A DNA stretch of 59,799 nucleotides from NCBI GenBank assembly GCA_016794465.1, contig JAEUKA010000027.1:1-59799 (forward strand), given 5' to 3'. The translations under genes and the position numbers were made by a program. This DNA comes from Myxococcales bacterium (GTDB taxonomy: Bacteria; Myxococcota_A; Polyangia; Palsa-1104; JAEUJZ01). Below are positions 14,317 through 21,342 of the stretch, in pieces (positions within the stretch are counted from its first letter, which is position 1; every line of letters begins with the position of its first letter). The notes under the pieces are model-generated. The model saw only the letters and a list, made by a program, of their open reading frames with translations. It had not been told where the DNA came from and ran no database searches.

Positions 14317-15138
14317 TCAACAAATGGCGAAGCGCCAGGCTTCCGCGAGCTGTTGCGCCGGTTGATTGGTGATCGGGTCCGAGTGCGCGACGAGAATCTG
14401 CTCGATCGGCAGCGCCAGCATGCGTTCGAGCGACTCGCTTAGCTTTCTGCTGGGACGAGTGAGGATACGAACGTCGGGCGGCGTCCTCACCTTTTCATAG
14501 CGGTCGGAAACACGTGCCACCAGTCGCCATGTCCAGTGGTCACGTGCACAAGCGTCGAGGTCGATCTGGCCATCGCGGAAGGAAGTGATGAAGCCGACGA
14601 GCTCGCGCAGGTGCTCGAGCTGGACGCTTGCGTCCTGCACCATCCACTCCACAGGAGTCACCCCACTTCCCTTCGCGGCTCTCTCGGCTTGGGACCAGAG
14701 CTCGGCTTGAGGCGACCGGCGTAGCTCTTTGAGCTCCCCCGTCAACTGATCGAGCTGCGCTCGCAGTGCTTCATTGGTTCGTTCCAAAGTCGCCAAGCGC
14801 CGCTCGAGCTCATCGCTCTCCTCACTCGCGGACGACAGCTCTCCACCGACCATCCACGTCCGCTCCAGCTCCAGTAGGCGGGCCAGATCGCCGTCCTGGT
14901 AGGCGCGCGTGCTCTCTTTCATCGCCTCCGTTCGACGCTCCTTCTCTTCCTCGACCTGAACTTTGTCCGGGTGCAGGGCCTCAGCCCGGTCGGGTGAGGT
15001 GAGGTGATTTGGTGCGAACCATCGGCGGACCATACACGAGATCTGAGCACAGGACTCCCTCTGTGCTCGAGGTACTGGCCACGGAGTCCGGAATGCTGGG
15101 ATCTCGGTCAATGGATGGTCTAGCGTACCGAGCATCAA
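14317..15138 (-). CDS. truncated J-domain/coiled-coil protein with DUF4336-like tail, possibly degenerate
   Basis: Open frame of 273 codons converging on the HNH gene (1 bp between stops). Residues ~55-95 resemble the second half of a DnaJ J domain: A-L-HPDK, an E-E-K-x-R-R-T-E-A-M-K-E helix and A-Y-x-x-G-D-L-A-R-L-L-E-L. Helices I and II that should precede the HPD are missing in all frames. Next is a coiled coil (~105-150), and the last ~70 residues (R-L-V-A-R...ILVAHSDPI) look like the end of a DUF4336 or metallo-beta-lactamase-fold hydrolase. The start at 15138 is only the longest possibility; translation may begin further in. I read it as a remnant or chimaera left by recombination next to the defence island. 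Function unknown. Confidence 0.5.
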   Translation of the reverse strand: MMLGTLDHPLTEIPAFRTPWPVPRAQRESCAQISCMVRRWFAPNHLTSPDRAEALHPDKVQVEEEKERRTEAMKESTRAYQDGDLARLLELERTWMVGGELSSASEESDELERRLATLERTNEALRAQLDQLTGELKELRRSPQAELWSQAERAAKGSGVTPVEWMVQDASVQLEHLRELVGFITSFRDGQIDLDACARDHWTWRLVARVSDRYEKVRTPPDVRILTRPSRKLSESLERMLALPIEQILVAHSDPITNQPAQQLAEAWRFAIC

Positions 15139-15443
15139 GGCATCGCTCCCAACCGAGACGAGAGACGATCGCTACTACTCAGTCCTTTCACCCGCTCCTC
15201 GATGTCAACAGGAAGAGAACCGTGGACGGAGGCTCCATACCCACAACGCAAGGAATGAGGTTCCAGAAGTGGACAATTACACTTACGAAAACGTTCGACA
15301 TGGATTCCTTCCCTGTCGACGCCGGGCCTCTTCCTATTCCCCAACTTCCTTCAGCGCTCGTCAGCGACCATGCTCTTGGGGGAATGACCCCCTCGCTCTT
15401 CTGATCACCGCTTCCGGTTGTCTTCCGATCGCATCGCAGAAAA
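15139..15443. other. gap without recognisable gene
   Basis: Between two minus-strand genes. The open frames here lack recognisable domains. It may contain the promoter of the J-domain-like gene and the terminator of the upstream gene, but I see no clear signal. Confidence 0.4.
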
Positions 15444-16322
15444 TCAGCTCTCTCCCTTCTGCTTTTGAGCAAGCAGAGTCGCGTCTTCGCACGCCGCCTT
15501 TCCCGCTCTCTGTACACCCGCTGCGTCGCGAGCGGACACAGGATAGGAGTCTTCCTTCAGCACTCCCTCTCTCTCCTTTTCCACCACCACAGGACGTTGG
15601 GAATCAGGACTCTGGGAATTAGGAGTTTGGGAACTGGGACTTTGGGAATCAGCATGTTGGGAATCAGCACGTTGGGAATCGGGCTTTGGGGGGTCAAAGG
15701 TGTAGGCAAAAATGAACGGGGGTTGCGGCTCTATCTTGGGCACAACCTTGTCTGTTTCCGACGCTGACTCGCTTTTCGTCTCTGCGCGACTCTCATTCGC
15801 CAGCGCCATTCCCATGGCGATGTCGTTCTCGATCGCCCACTCTCGGTCCGCTGCCGACGGACTGCCAATCGGTTTGGTGTCGATCGGCGCGGGCCCCGGA
15901 CCAAACATCGCGAGCTGCTTTGCGCGCGGATTGGATGGCGCTTGCGGAGTGAGTGACGCTTGCGGAGTCGGGGTCAGAGTCGGAACTGCCGGTTCGAGCG
16001 TCGGAGCGGTCAATTGGAACAGTCGCACAAGTCGCTGCGTTTCGGCCTCGCGTCGCTTCGCCTCGATCTGCTCTAGCTCAAGTTCATTGGCCATGACGTG
16101 GCCTTCTAGGATGGCCACCTTGTCGTACAGTGACTCGATCTCGCTATCGTAGCGCTCGCACATAAATTTGCTCTGATACAGAGCGGCGTAGCGCTCCTTT
16201 TCGGAGATGGCTTTGAGCAGTCGATGGAGCTTGCGCTGGGACGTAATGATTGTCGTCTTACGCCGCGCCACCTCATAGCAGTCCTGACTGGTCATCTGTG
16301 CTGAAAACGTCATCTTGATCAC
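15444..16322 (-). CDS. unknown coiled-coil protein with DSQ repeat
   Basis: 292 codons from GTG at 16322 (an ATG follows at codon 4). I do not recognise a family. The N-terminal ~105 residues are charged and predicted coiled coil (heptad-like stretch from K-L-H-R-L-L-K to the K-R-R-E-A-E run). The middle is Pro/Thr-rich and disordered. The region near residues 210-245 consists of six five-residue repeats of the form D-S-Q-x-x, encoded by a 15-bp tandem DNA repeat. It is divergent from the zinc-finger gene at 16728 and shares an AT-rich control region with it. The pair lies next to the defence operon. A structural or regulatory role is possible, but nothing in the sequence shows one. Confidence 0.55.
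   Translation of the reverse strand: MIKMTFSAQMTSQDCYEVARRKTTIITSQRKLHRLLKAISEKERYAALYQSKFMCERYDSEIESLYDKVAILEGHVMANELELEQIEAKRREAETQRLVRLFQLTAPTLEPAVPTLTPTPQASLTPQAPSNPRAKQLAMFGPGPAPIDTKPIGSPSAADREWAIENDIAMGMALANESRAETKSESASETDKVVPKIEPQPPFIFAYTFDPPKPDSQRADSQHADSQSPSSQTPNSQSPDSQRPVVVEKEREGVLKEDSYPVSARDAAGVQRAGKAACEDATLLAQKQKGES
15598..15687. repeat. six tandem 15-bp units
   Basis: Units begin at 15598, 15613, 15628, 15643, 15658 and 15673, each starting TGGGAA followed by variable bases. The period is a multiple of three and encodes the D-S-Q-x-x repeat of the minus-strand gene, so copy-number change would not break its frame. Confidence 0.85.
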
Positions 16323-16727
16323 TCACTTCCGCTTGATTTTCCGACGAGGGGCGGCATCGTTCCCGCTGCGCTGTCTGGAGGGTCAGCCTGGCTTGTAGTC
16401 GTATCCATAGAATGCCAAATCCCTCGCTGTAGCTCAAGAAGAAATCAAAGCAAGCCCAGTCATGCGCTTGAAAATGTTTGAACCATACGAACTGTTTTCG
16501 CAGCGAATGTGCCAATATTTTTGACCCAGTAACATAGCCGATAATTCACATATCAACCTCGCCATCAATTGATTATCAATCAGAAATCAATTAGGTATCA
16601 ATCAGCTGATAACCAAGAGTAAAATAGCCGTAAAATGATCGTCATTCTGTGGCAATCCCCGTCGAGATAGGCAATGTGCGCAGATGCTTCGATTGACGCA
16701 TGACTACGTAATCGACTACGATAAGGA
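16323..16727. other. AT-rich divergent intergenic region
   Basis: 405 bp between two divergent unknown genes, with no gene of its own. It is clearly more AT-rich than the surroundings, especially 16440-16640, and holds the phased ATCAAT array described separately. It should contain both divergent promoters. Confidence 0.6.
16552..16610. promoter_or_regulatory. four ATCAAT boxes at 11-bp spacing with flanking palindromes
   Basis: ATCAAT occurs at 16564, 16575, 16586 and 16597, exactly one helical turn (11 bp) apart, with a related ATCAAC at 16552. The first box is part of the perfect palindrome ATCAATTGAT (16564-16573), and the array is followed by the palindrome ATCAGCTGAT (16601-16610). The longer direct repeat TATCAATCAG occurs at 16574 and 16596. 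All boxes lie on one face of the helix, as expected for a cooperatively bound operator. The array is 118 bp before the zinc-finger gene start and 230 bp before the divergent gene. The DNA pattern is observed; the operator role is inferred. Confidence 0.6.
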
Positions 16728-18041
16728 GTGCTCACTACTTCGCGCGCCGATCTCCCCGCTCCCCGCAAGTGTGCGATGTGTCCAGCGCTGATACACGCCA
16801 CAGAGCGGAGTGACAAAGAGTTCTGCTCGGATGCGTGCCGGTCCCTGCACTGGCAGCGGAAAAATCGGGTTCCCGTCAGCGCCTACACCGTCGAGGATTT
16901 CGCGGAAGTGCTGGCGGTTGTGGCTCGGAACGAGGCGCGAATCGGGCGCAATGCCAAGCTCCTCGGCTACTCGTTGAGAGCGTTTCATCCAGCGAGGGGG
17001 ACAGCTCGGCTGGGAGAGTTTAGTTTTCCCGATCCGAATCGGAAGACGAAACGCTTTCCCGACGAGTCAGGAGTGGCCCGTGTCCGTCGGGAGCCCTACT
17101 TTCGCTATGCTCCGTTCGAGCCGCCCCGCGTGCCGCACGTCGGACCGTTTACGGTGACGCTGCACTGGGACGATGGTCACGTTGGGACCATCGGCGACCA
17201 CGTGGTGGTGAAGCGGGCGTTTCCGTCGATCCCTTACTACGACAAGGAAGGCAATCGCTACGATCTGAAGGGGAAGCTGATCCCGAAAGGAAAGTCTGCG
17301 ACGCCAAAGGCTCGGAAGAAGTACGTGCCGCGCCGGCAGAGTGTGGTTCCCACTGACTCGGTTTTGCCCGTCGAGCCGACAATGTTGGAGTATGTTCGCG
17401 TGGCGGTGGCGCGGGCCGTGCAGGCAGAACGGGAAGCCGATCGGCTGCGAGTCGCGACGACGCAGCATCCCAATGGCAGCGATCAAGCGACGAGGCTGCA
17501 AGCGCTTGCCGAACAGGTCGCGACGCTGACGGCAAAGCTGAACGCAGCCGAGGCGCGGGCCGTTCAAGCAGAGCGTGATGCGAAGGAACAGCTGGCGCGA
17601 GCCGAGGCGCGGGCGGTCCGGGCCGAAGCCCTGCTTGTCAACGAAGGGCAGCGCCCGTCTCTCAACGACAAGATCCAACTGCTTGAGGCGCAGCTGAAGA
17701 ATACCGCCGCGCGGGCAGTGAACCTCGAACAGGAAAACTTCCAGATGTTCCAGCGTCTCAAAGTGCTGGAACGCAGTCTGCAACAGCAGCCATCGGCGGT
17801 GAGCGCTCCGCCGAGCGCAACGGTGGCAGCCGCAAGCCCGCCCGCTGCGATCAAGACGGAGGTGCCTGCACAGACCGCCACGCCAGCGCCGCCCCCGGCT
17901 GCCGCCAAGCCTGCGACGGTTTCCATTGAGCAGTCCGTCGCTCGAGCGGCGGGCCAAGCCGCAAGTCCACCACCGTCTGTAGTCAGGGCTCCACTCCATC
18001 GCAAGACACTCTCCGTCCTCAAGGTGGGAGGCCGTACCTAA
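16728..18041 (+). CDS. unknown protein: CxxC zinc finger plus long coiled coil
   Basis: 437 codons. Near residues 15-40 there is a treble-clef-like zinc motif, K-C-A-M-C...F-CSDAC-R, of the type found in small zinc-finger proteins of phages and plasmids. A middle domain of about 120 residues (aromatic/Pro-rich, W-D-D-G-H-V-G-T) has no recognised family. Residues ~210-340 form a long coiled coil with A-R-A-V-Q-A-E-R repeats, and the end is Ala/Pro-rich. The frame has a stop just upstream (TAA 16722-16724), so the GTG at 16728 is the only good start. Its AAGGA site directly abuts the codon, which is unusually close, so the start is uncertain. It is divergent from the coiled-coil gene on the other strand and the pair looks co-regulated. 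Function unknown. Confidence 0.6.
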   Translation: MLTTSRADLPAPRKCAMCPALIHATERSDKEFCSDACRSLHWQRKNRVPVSAYTVEDFAEVLAVVARNEARIGRNAKLLGYSLRAFHPARGTARLGEFSFPDPNRKTKRFPDESGVARVRREPYFRYAPFEPPRVPHVGPFTVTLHWDDGHVGTIGDHVVVKRAFPSIPYYDKEGNRYDLKGKLIPKGKSATPKARKKYVPRRQSVVPTDSVLPVEPTMLEYVRVAVARAVQAEREADRLRVATTQHPNGSDQATRLQALAEQVATLTAKLNAAEARAVQAERDAKEQLARAEARAVRAEALLVNEGQRPSLNDKIQLLEAQLKNTAARAVNLEQENFQMFQRLKVLERSLQQQPSAVSAPPSATVAAASPPAAIKTEVPAQTATPAPPPAAAKPATVSIEQSVARAAGQAASPPPSVVRAPLHRKTLSVLKVGGRT

Positions 18042-18161
18042 GTCGCCAAAGGGGTGACGGTGGCAGCAGCGCCACGACCACCAGCCGCGCCTCCTGCGCC
18101 ACCCCGAATCCACACCACAGCGATCGCGATCTAAAGGTGTGAAGCGGCCCCAAGAAACCGC

Positions 18162-18191
18162 GTTCCCGAACATCTCTCTCGGTTCGGGAAC
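18162..18191. terminator. 10-bp inverted repeat between convergent genes
   Basis: GTTCCCGAAC (18162-18171) and GTTCGGGAAC (18182-18191) are perfect inverted arms around a 10-nt loop, extendable by further pairs with one mismatch. The position, between a plus-strand gene ending at 18041 and a minus-strand gene ending at 18286, suits a bidirectional terminator. The T-rich tract is weak (GTTTTC about 10 nt later). Confidence 0.45.
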
Positions 18192-18215
18192 ACGGCGCCA
18201 GTTTTCTCGACGGTG

Positions 18216-18237
18216 CTCACGTACGTAAGTACGTGAG
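18216..18237. repeat. 9-bp perfect inverted repeat CTCACGTAC-4-GTACGTGAG
   Basis: A second hairpin-capable palindrome in the same convergent intergenic region, with a GTAA centre. It could be a further terminator stem or a protein site; it lacks a T-run. Confidence 0.4.
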
Positions 18238-18285
18238 GACCGACGATGCAGCAGCCAGGGTCCGCAATAGGTTTTTCAGGTGTTC

Positions 18286-18975
18286 TTAGCTGATGCGCTG
18301 CTTGGCGAGTGTATAGACGGCGATGAAGCCATCGATCCAAGCGATCTTTTTGCCCTCGGCGTGGGTGCGTGGCTTGTAGGAGATCGGTCGCTCGACGATG
18401 CGATAGCCGCTCTTGAGCACCTGTGCGGTCAGCTCTGGCTCGATCTCGAAGCGTGACGCGCGCAGCTTCAGCTTCGGCAGCACCTCGCGGCGGAACAGCT
18501 TGTAGCAAGTCTCGATGTCGGTGAGGTTGCCGTGGAATAGCAGGTTGGCAAAGCCGGTCAGCGCGCGGTTCGCCAAGTAGAACATCAGCATGCCGCGTCG
18601 GTTGGTTCCTCCGCTCGAGTTCAGGAACCGCGAGCCATACACGACATCGGCTTCCCCCGACACGATCGGCTGCATCAGCTGATAGTAGTCACGCGGGTCC
18701 AGCTCTAGGTCGGCGTCCTGGATCGTAACGATGTCACCGTCGGCCATGCTAAAGCCGATGCGGACCGCCGAGCCTTTGCCAAGGTTCACCGGGCAGTGGT
18801 AGACGCGGATGCCGGCTCGTCCCTCAAAGGGCTGCAGCGCCTCACGCGTCTTGTCTGTGGAGCCGTCATTGACGACGATGATTTCTTTGTCAAACGCAAG
18901 CGCTGCCACCGTCTCGATGACGGCGGCGATGGTGCGCTCCTCGTTAAACACGGGGATGATGATCGAAACCTTCAC
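18286..18975 (-). CDS. family 2 glycosyltransferase (dolichyl-phosphate-mannose-synthase-like)
   Basis: 229 residues from a GTG start. Seen: SIIIPVFNEE at the N-terminus, VVNDGSTD near 35-42 (nucleotide binding), the metal-binding D-A-D-L-E-L near 88-93, and the GSRF and R-G-M-L segments of the DPM1/DPMS-like GT2 subgroup. It probably transfers a sugar from a nucleotide donor to a polyprenyl or lipid carrier at the inner face of the cytoplasmic membrane. There are no transmembrane helices, unlike the longer ArnC/GtrB type. It is 100 nt downstream of the DHCR24-like gene on the same strand and may be co-transcribed. Acceptor unknown. Confidence 0.85.
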   Translation of the reverse strand: MKVSIIIPVFNEERTIAAVIETVAALAFDKEIIVVNDGSTDKTREALQPFEGRAGIRVYHCPVNLGKGSAVRIGFSMADGDIVTIQDADLELDPRDYYQLMQPIVSGEADVVYGSRFLNSSGGTNRRGMLMFYLANRALTGFANLLFHGNLTDIETCYKLFRREVLPKLKLRASRFEIEPELTAQVLKSGYRIVERPISYKPRTHAEGKKIAWIDGFIAVYTLAKQRIS

Positions 18976-19075
18976 CCAATTGCCTTTCGTTAAGAGCCCT
19001 ATCTTGCCGCGCTCTCGGTGGTTTTTGGGGTGAAAAACGTCGCACCCGTCACGATCACACGCGCTTGCGGTCCCA

Positions 19076-20554
19076 TCAGTCCGCGCTGCCCATCGGAACT
19101 CTGCAGGTCTTGCGATAAAAGTCGCGGAAGATGTTGTCTGGATCGGTGATGGCTTTGACTTTGGCGTAGTTCTCCTGATTCCAGATCTTCCAGAAGTCCT
19201 CTTCCGAAAAGTAGTTGTGCGAGATCAGAGTCTTCAGCCCACCGATCTCGAGGAGCTTGTCCTCCATGATCTTGTGGTAGTTCCGGTCCCCTTTCTGTTC
19301 CATTCCGTAGATCGCCAGATCGATCATCAGCTCGTCGGTGTTGATCTCGAAAAAGCGCTTCGAGAGCCACTCATAGTTGCGAACTTTTTTATACGGAACA
19401 CACCACAGTGGGAAGAACTGAAACTCCTTCTGAAACCACTGCAAAAACTCTGGCATTTTTGAAAACGGAATGAACACATCCAAGATGATCGTCGGCTTCT
19501 CGTGCGGCAGCAGCTTGCGGATCTGATACGCCACCGACATCAGCTCGTCCGAGCCAAACAGCGGCGCGAAAAACAGTCGTCCCAGGAACGACTTGGGATG
19601 GACGTTGGTGACGCCGTGATCGTAGCGAAAAAAGTAGTGGGAAGTCTCTAGGTAGTCCTCTGTTCGCGTCTGAGTACTTAGGTAATAGACCTGCGTCCAG
19701 TCGTAGCGATTGGTGTAGGGCGCGTGCTCCACAAAGCGACCGACACACAGCACATACTCTCTGTCCGAGTGAATGATGCCGTCGACAAAGTCCACATCAC
19801 GCAGCTGGTAGTGTCGCCAGATCGCCGCCTGATACTGCTCCACCGTCGAGTATTTTTCATACTCCAGCTTGACGTAGGGCTTGGCCGGAATCAGCTGAAA
19901 GCGCAGCAGCGTCAGGATTCCCAGCGTTCCAAATGAGCTATGAATCATCTGAAACAGGAGCCCGTGTTCATTCTCCGGCGTGCAGTGAAGGACCTCTCCC
20001 TTGGCGGTCACAAGCTCGTAGGAAAGACAGGTGTCATGAAATCCGCCGTAGACAAAAGACATCGACTCTAGTGAGCAACCAGAGACAGCGCCACCGACGG
20101 TAATGGTCTTGAGCTCCGGCACGATAATCGGCACCAGACCGTAGCGCAGGGTGGCCGCAACCAGATCGACAAACGTGACTCCGGACTCGGCCACACAGGT
20201 CCGCGAAACCGGATCAATTTCCAGGATCTCCTGAAAGTCACTGATATCAATCTGATCGTCTTGATGCTTGAGATCGCGCGGCTTGGGAATCATGTGCGAC
20301 ACCGCTTGCTTGCGAATGCGCACCGGCCGCTGAGAGTCGCGCTGCTGTAGCTGCTCAGTCACCCGCTGGACCTTGCGAGCATGGCGCGCAAGATAGATCT
20401 CACGCGGCTCATGCTCGGCGGCGACCCGCTGCCGCTTGGACCGTCGCTGTACCGCTCGCAGCCAGGCCGCCGCAAGTCCCGTTCCCAAGAGTCCGGCCAA
20501 AGCCAAGAGCGATGGTCCCAGCTGACTTGTCTTGCTCTGTGATTCCGTTGCCAT
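19076..20554 (-). CDS. FAD-linked oxidoreductase of the DHCR24 (delta24-sterol reductase) type
   Basis: 492 residues. After an N-terminal membrane-anchor-like hydrophobic stretch (LLALAGLLGTGLAAAWL), a PCMH-type FAD domain includes I-D-I-S-D-F-Q-E-I-L near 90-100, VGGAVSGCSLESMSF near 155-170 and Y-G-G-F-H-D-T. The C-terminal half (Y-Y-L-S-T..., F-L-G-R-L-F-F, W-C-V-P) is the cap domain typical of eukaryotic DHCR24/seladin and its bacterial relatives, not of the lactate-oxidase class. The ATG at 20554 has an AGGAG site about 9 nt upstream and is preferred to the longer start at 20581. A palindrome-rich region precedes it. It likely reduces a carbon-carbon double bond in a sterol- or polyprenoid-like lipid at the membrane. 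Substrate not deducible. Confidence 0.82.
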   Translation of the reverse strand: MATESQSKTSQLGPSLLALAGLLGTGLAAAWLRAVQRRSKRQRVAAEHEPREIYLARHARKVQRVTEQLQQRDSQRPVRIRKQAVSHMIPKPRDLKHQDDQIDISDFQEILEIDPVSRTCVAESGVTFVDLVAATLRYGLVPIIVPELKTITVGGAVSGCSLESMSFVYGGFHDTCLSYELVTAKGEVLHCTPENEHGLLFQMIHSSFGTLGILTLLRFQLIPAKPYVKLEYEKYSTVEQYQAAIWRHYQLRDVDFVDGIIHSDREYVLCVGRFVEHAPYTNRYDWTQVYYLSTQTRTEDYLETSHYFFRYDHGVTNVHPKSFLGRLFFAPLFGSDELMSVAYQIRKLLPHEKPTIILDVFIPFSKMPEFLQWFQKEFQFFPLWCVPYKKVRNYEWLSKRFFEINTDELMIDLAIYGMEQKGDRNYHKIMEDKLLEIGGLKTLISHNYFSEEDFWKIWNQENYAKVKAITDPDNIFRDFYRKTCRVPMGSAD

Positions 20555-20572
20555 TCCGATCCTCTCCTGCAA

Positions 20573-20679
20573 ATGACTCATACTGTATCACAGCGGCGCA
20601 GCGAGTCACTGGTTAGGCTGCTTCAATATGAGTCATTCCATATGCTTCATATCAATATGAAGTAGATAAGATGACTCAT
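20573..20679. promoter_or_regulatory. palindrome cluster upstream of the DHCR24-like gene
   Basis: ATGASTCAT occurs three times (20573-20581, 20628-20636, 20671-20679), in both orientations. A perfect inverted repeat CTTCATAT-CA-ATATGAAG spans 20645-20662, and the related CTTCAATATGAG is at 20621. The tract is AT-rich within a GC-rich genome and lies directly upstream of the minus-strand flavoprotein. This looks like a compound operator/promoter; the binding protein is unknown. Confidence 0.55.
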
Positions 20680-20716
20680 ATTTGGCTGGTGTAAGAGTCT
20701 TAGGAATCGTCGCTGG

Positions 20717-21223
20717 CTACGGCTGGGCAGCGGCACGAAGGGCGCGCTCGGTGGGAATTGCAGTGATCATCGCAAGCAGCGAGAGGATCACAAACGGCAG
20801 GACTTTCTGTGGCTGACCGCTCATCATCGCCAAGACCAGTCCAAAGATTCCGACCGACTCAGTCAGCGCCATCCGCAGAATCCACGCCGAAAAGGCATGT
20901 GGCAGCAGCTTCTCCAGCGCGATGGTCGCGACATCTTCCTTGGCCAGCGCAGTCCGCAGGAGCTTTCGCGGCAGCAGATAGGAAACCCCAAGACAGCCCA
21001 CTGCAGCGACGGCAAGTGCCAGCTCCATGGTGGCGACTGGGGCTGACTCCGCAGCCGATCCCGCGTGCGCAGTCACAACGTACGCAACGCCCACGTACGA
21101 CCCGAGCGAGCAGATCAGCGCCCCCCACACTATCTGTAGACTGCGCAGGGGGGAAGGTGTCTGGGAACCGCCGCTCCCACTTGCGCCCCTGCCATCACGG
21201 TACGAAGGCGTCTCGGATTCCAT
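20717..21223 (-). CDS. small integral membrane protein, unknown
   Basis: 168 residues, ATG start. A Ser/Gly-rich cytosolic N-terminus of about 28 residues is followed by four predicted membrane helices (near 30-50, 66-84, 114-130 and 138-155). I do not recognise a family. It is divergent from htpG with about 120 bp between, and lies 135 bp before the DHCR24-like gene on the same strand, separated from it by the palindrome cluster. It may belong to the same lipid-related unit, but nothing proves this. Confidence 0.65.
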   Translation of the reverse strand: MESETPSYRDGRGASGSGGSQTPSPLRSLQIVWGALICSLGSYVGVAYVVTAHAGSAAESAPVATMELALAVAAVGCLGVSYLLPRKLLRTALAKEDVATIALEKLLPHAFSAWILRMALTESVGIFGLVLAMMSGQPQKVLPFVILSLLAMITAIPTERALRAAAQP

Positions 21224-21342
21224 GGCTTACCATATCACGTACCCACCCGGGGTCAGTGTACTTTCCGCCCCGCGACGCAAAGATTGAATTGACCGAAAAT
21301 TTTTTCTTGCGCGCGCCACAGAGTGTGATTAGCCATGGCTCC

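Noticed and set aside
17067..18173. 368-codon minus-strand open frame opposite the zinc-finger gene
   Set aside because: Composition is Arg/His/Gly-rich as expected for antisense of a coiled coil; no motif.
20809..21342. Upstream extension of the htpG frame by 178 codons
   Set aside because: It overlaps the opposite-strand membrane gene, has no HSP90 homology and is not needed: the ATG at 21343 starts the family's N-terminus.
21224..21342. CIRCE or other heat-shock operator before htpG
   Set aside because: No TTAGCACTC-N9-GAGTGCTAA-like inverted repeat is present.
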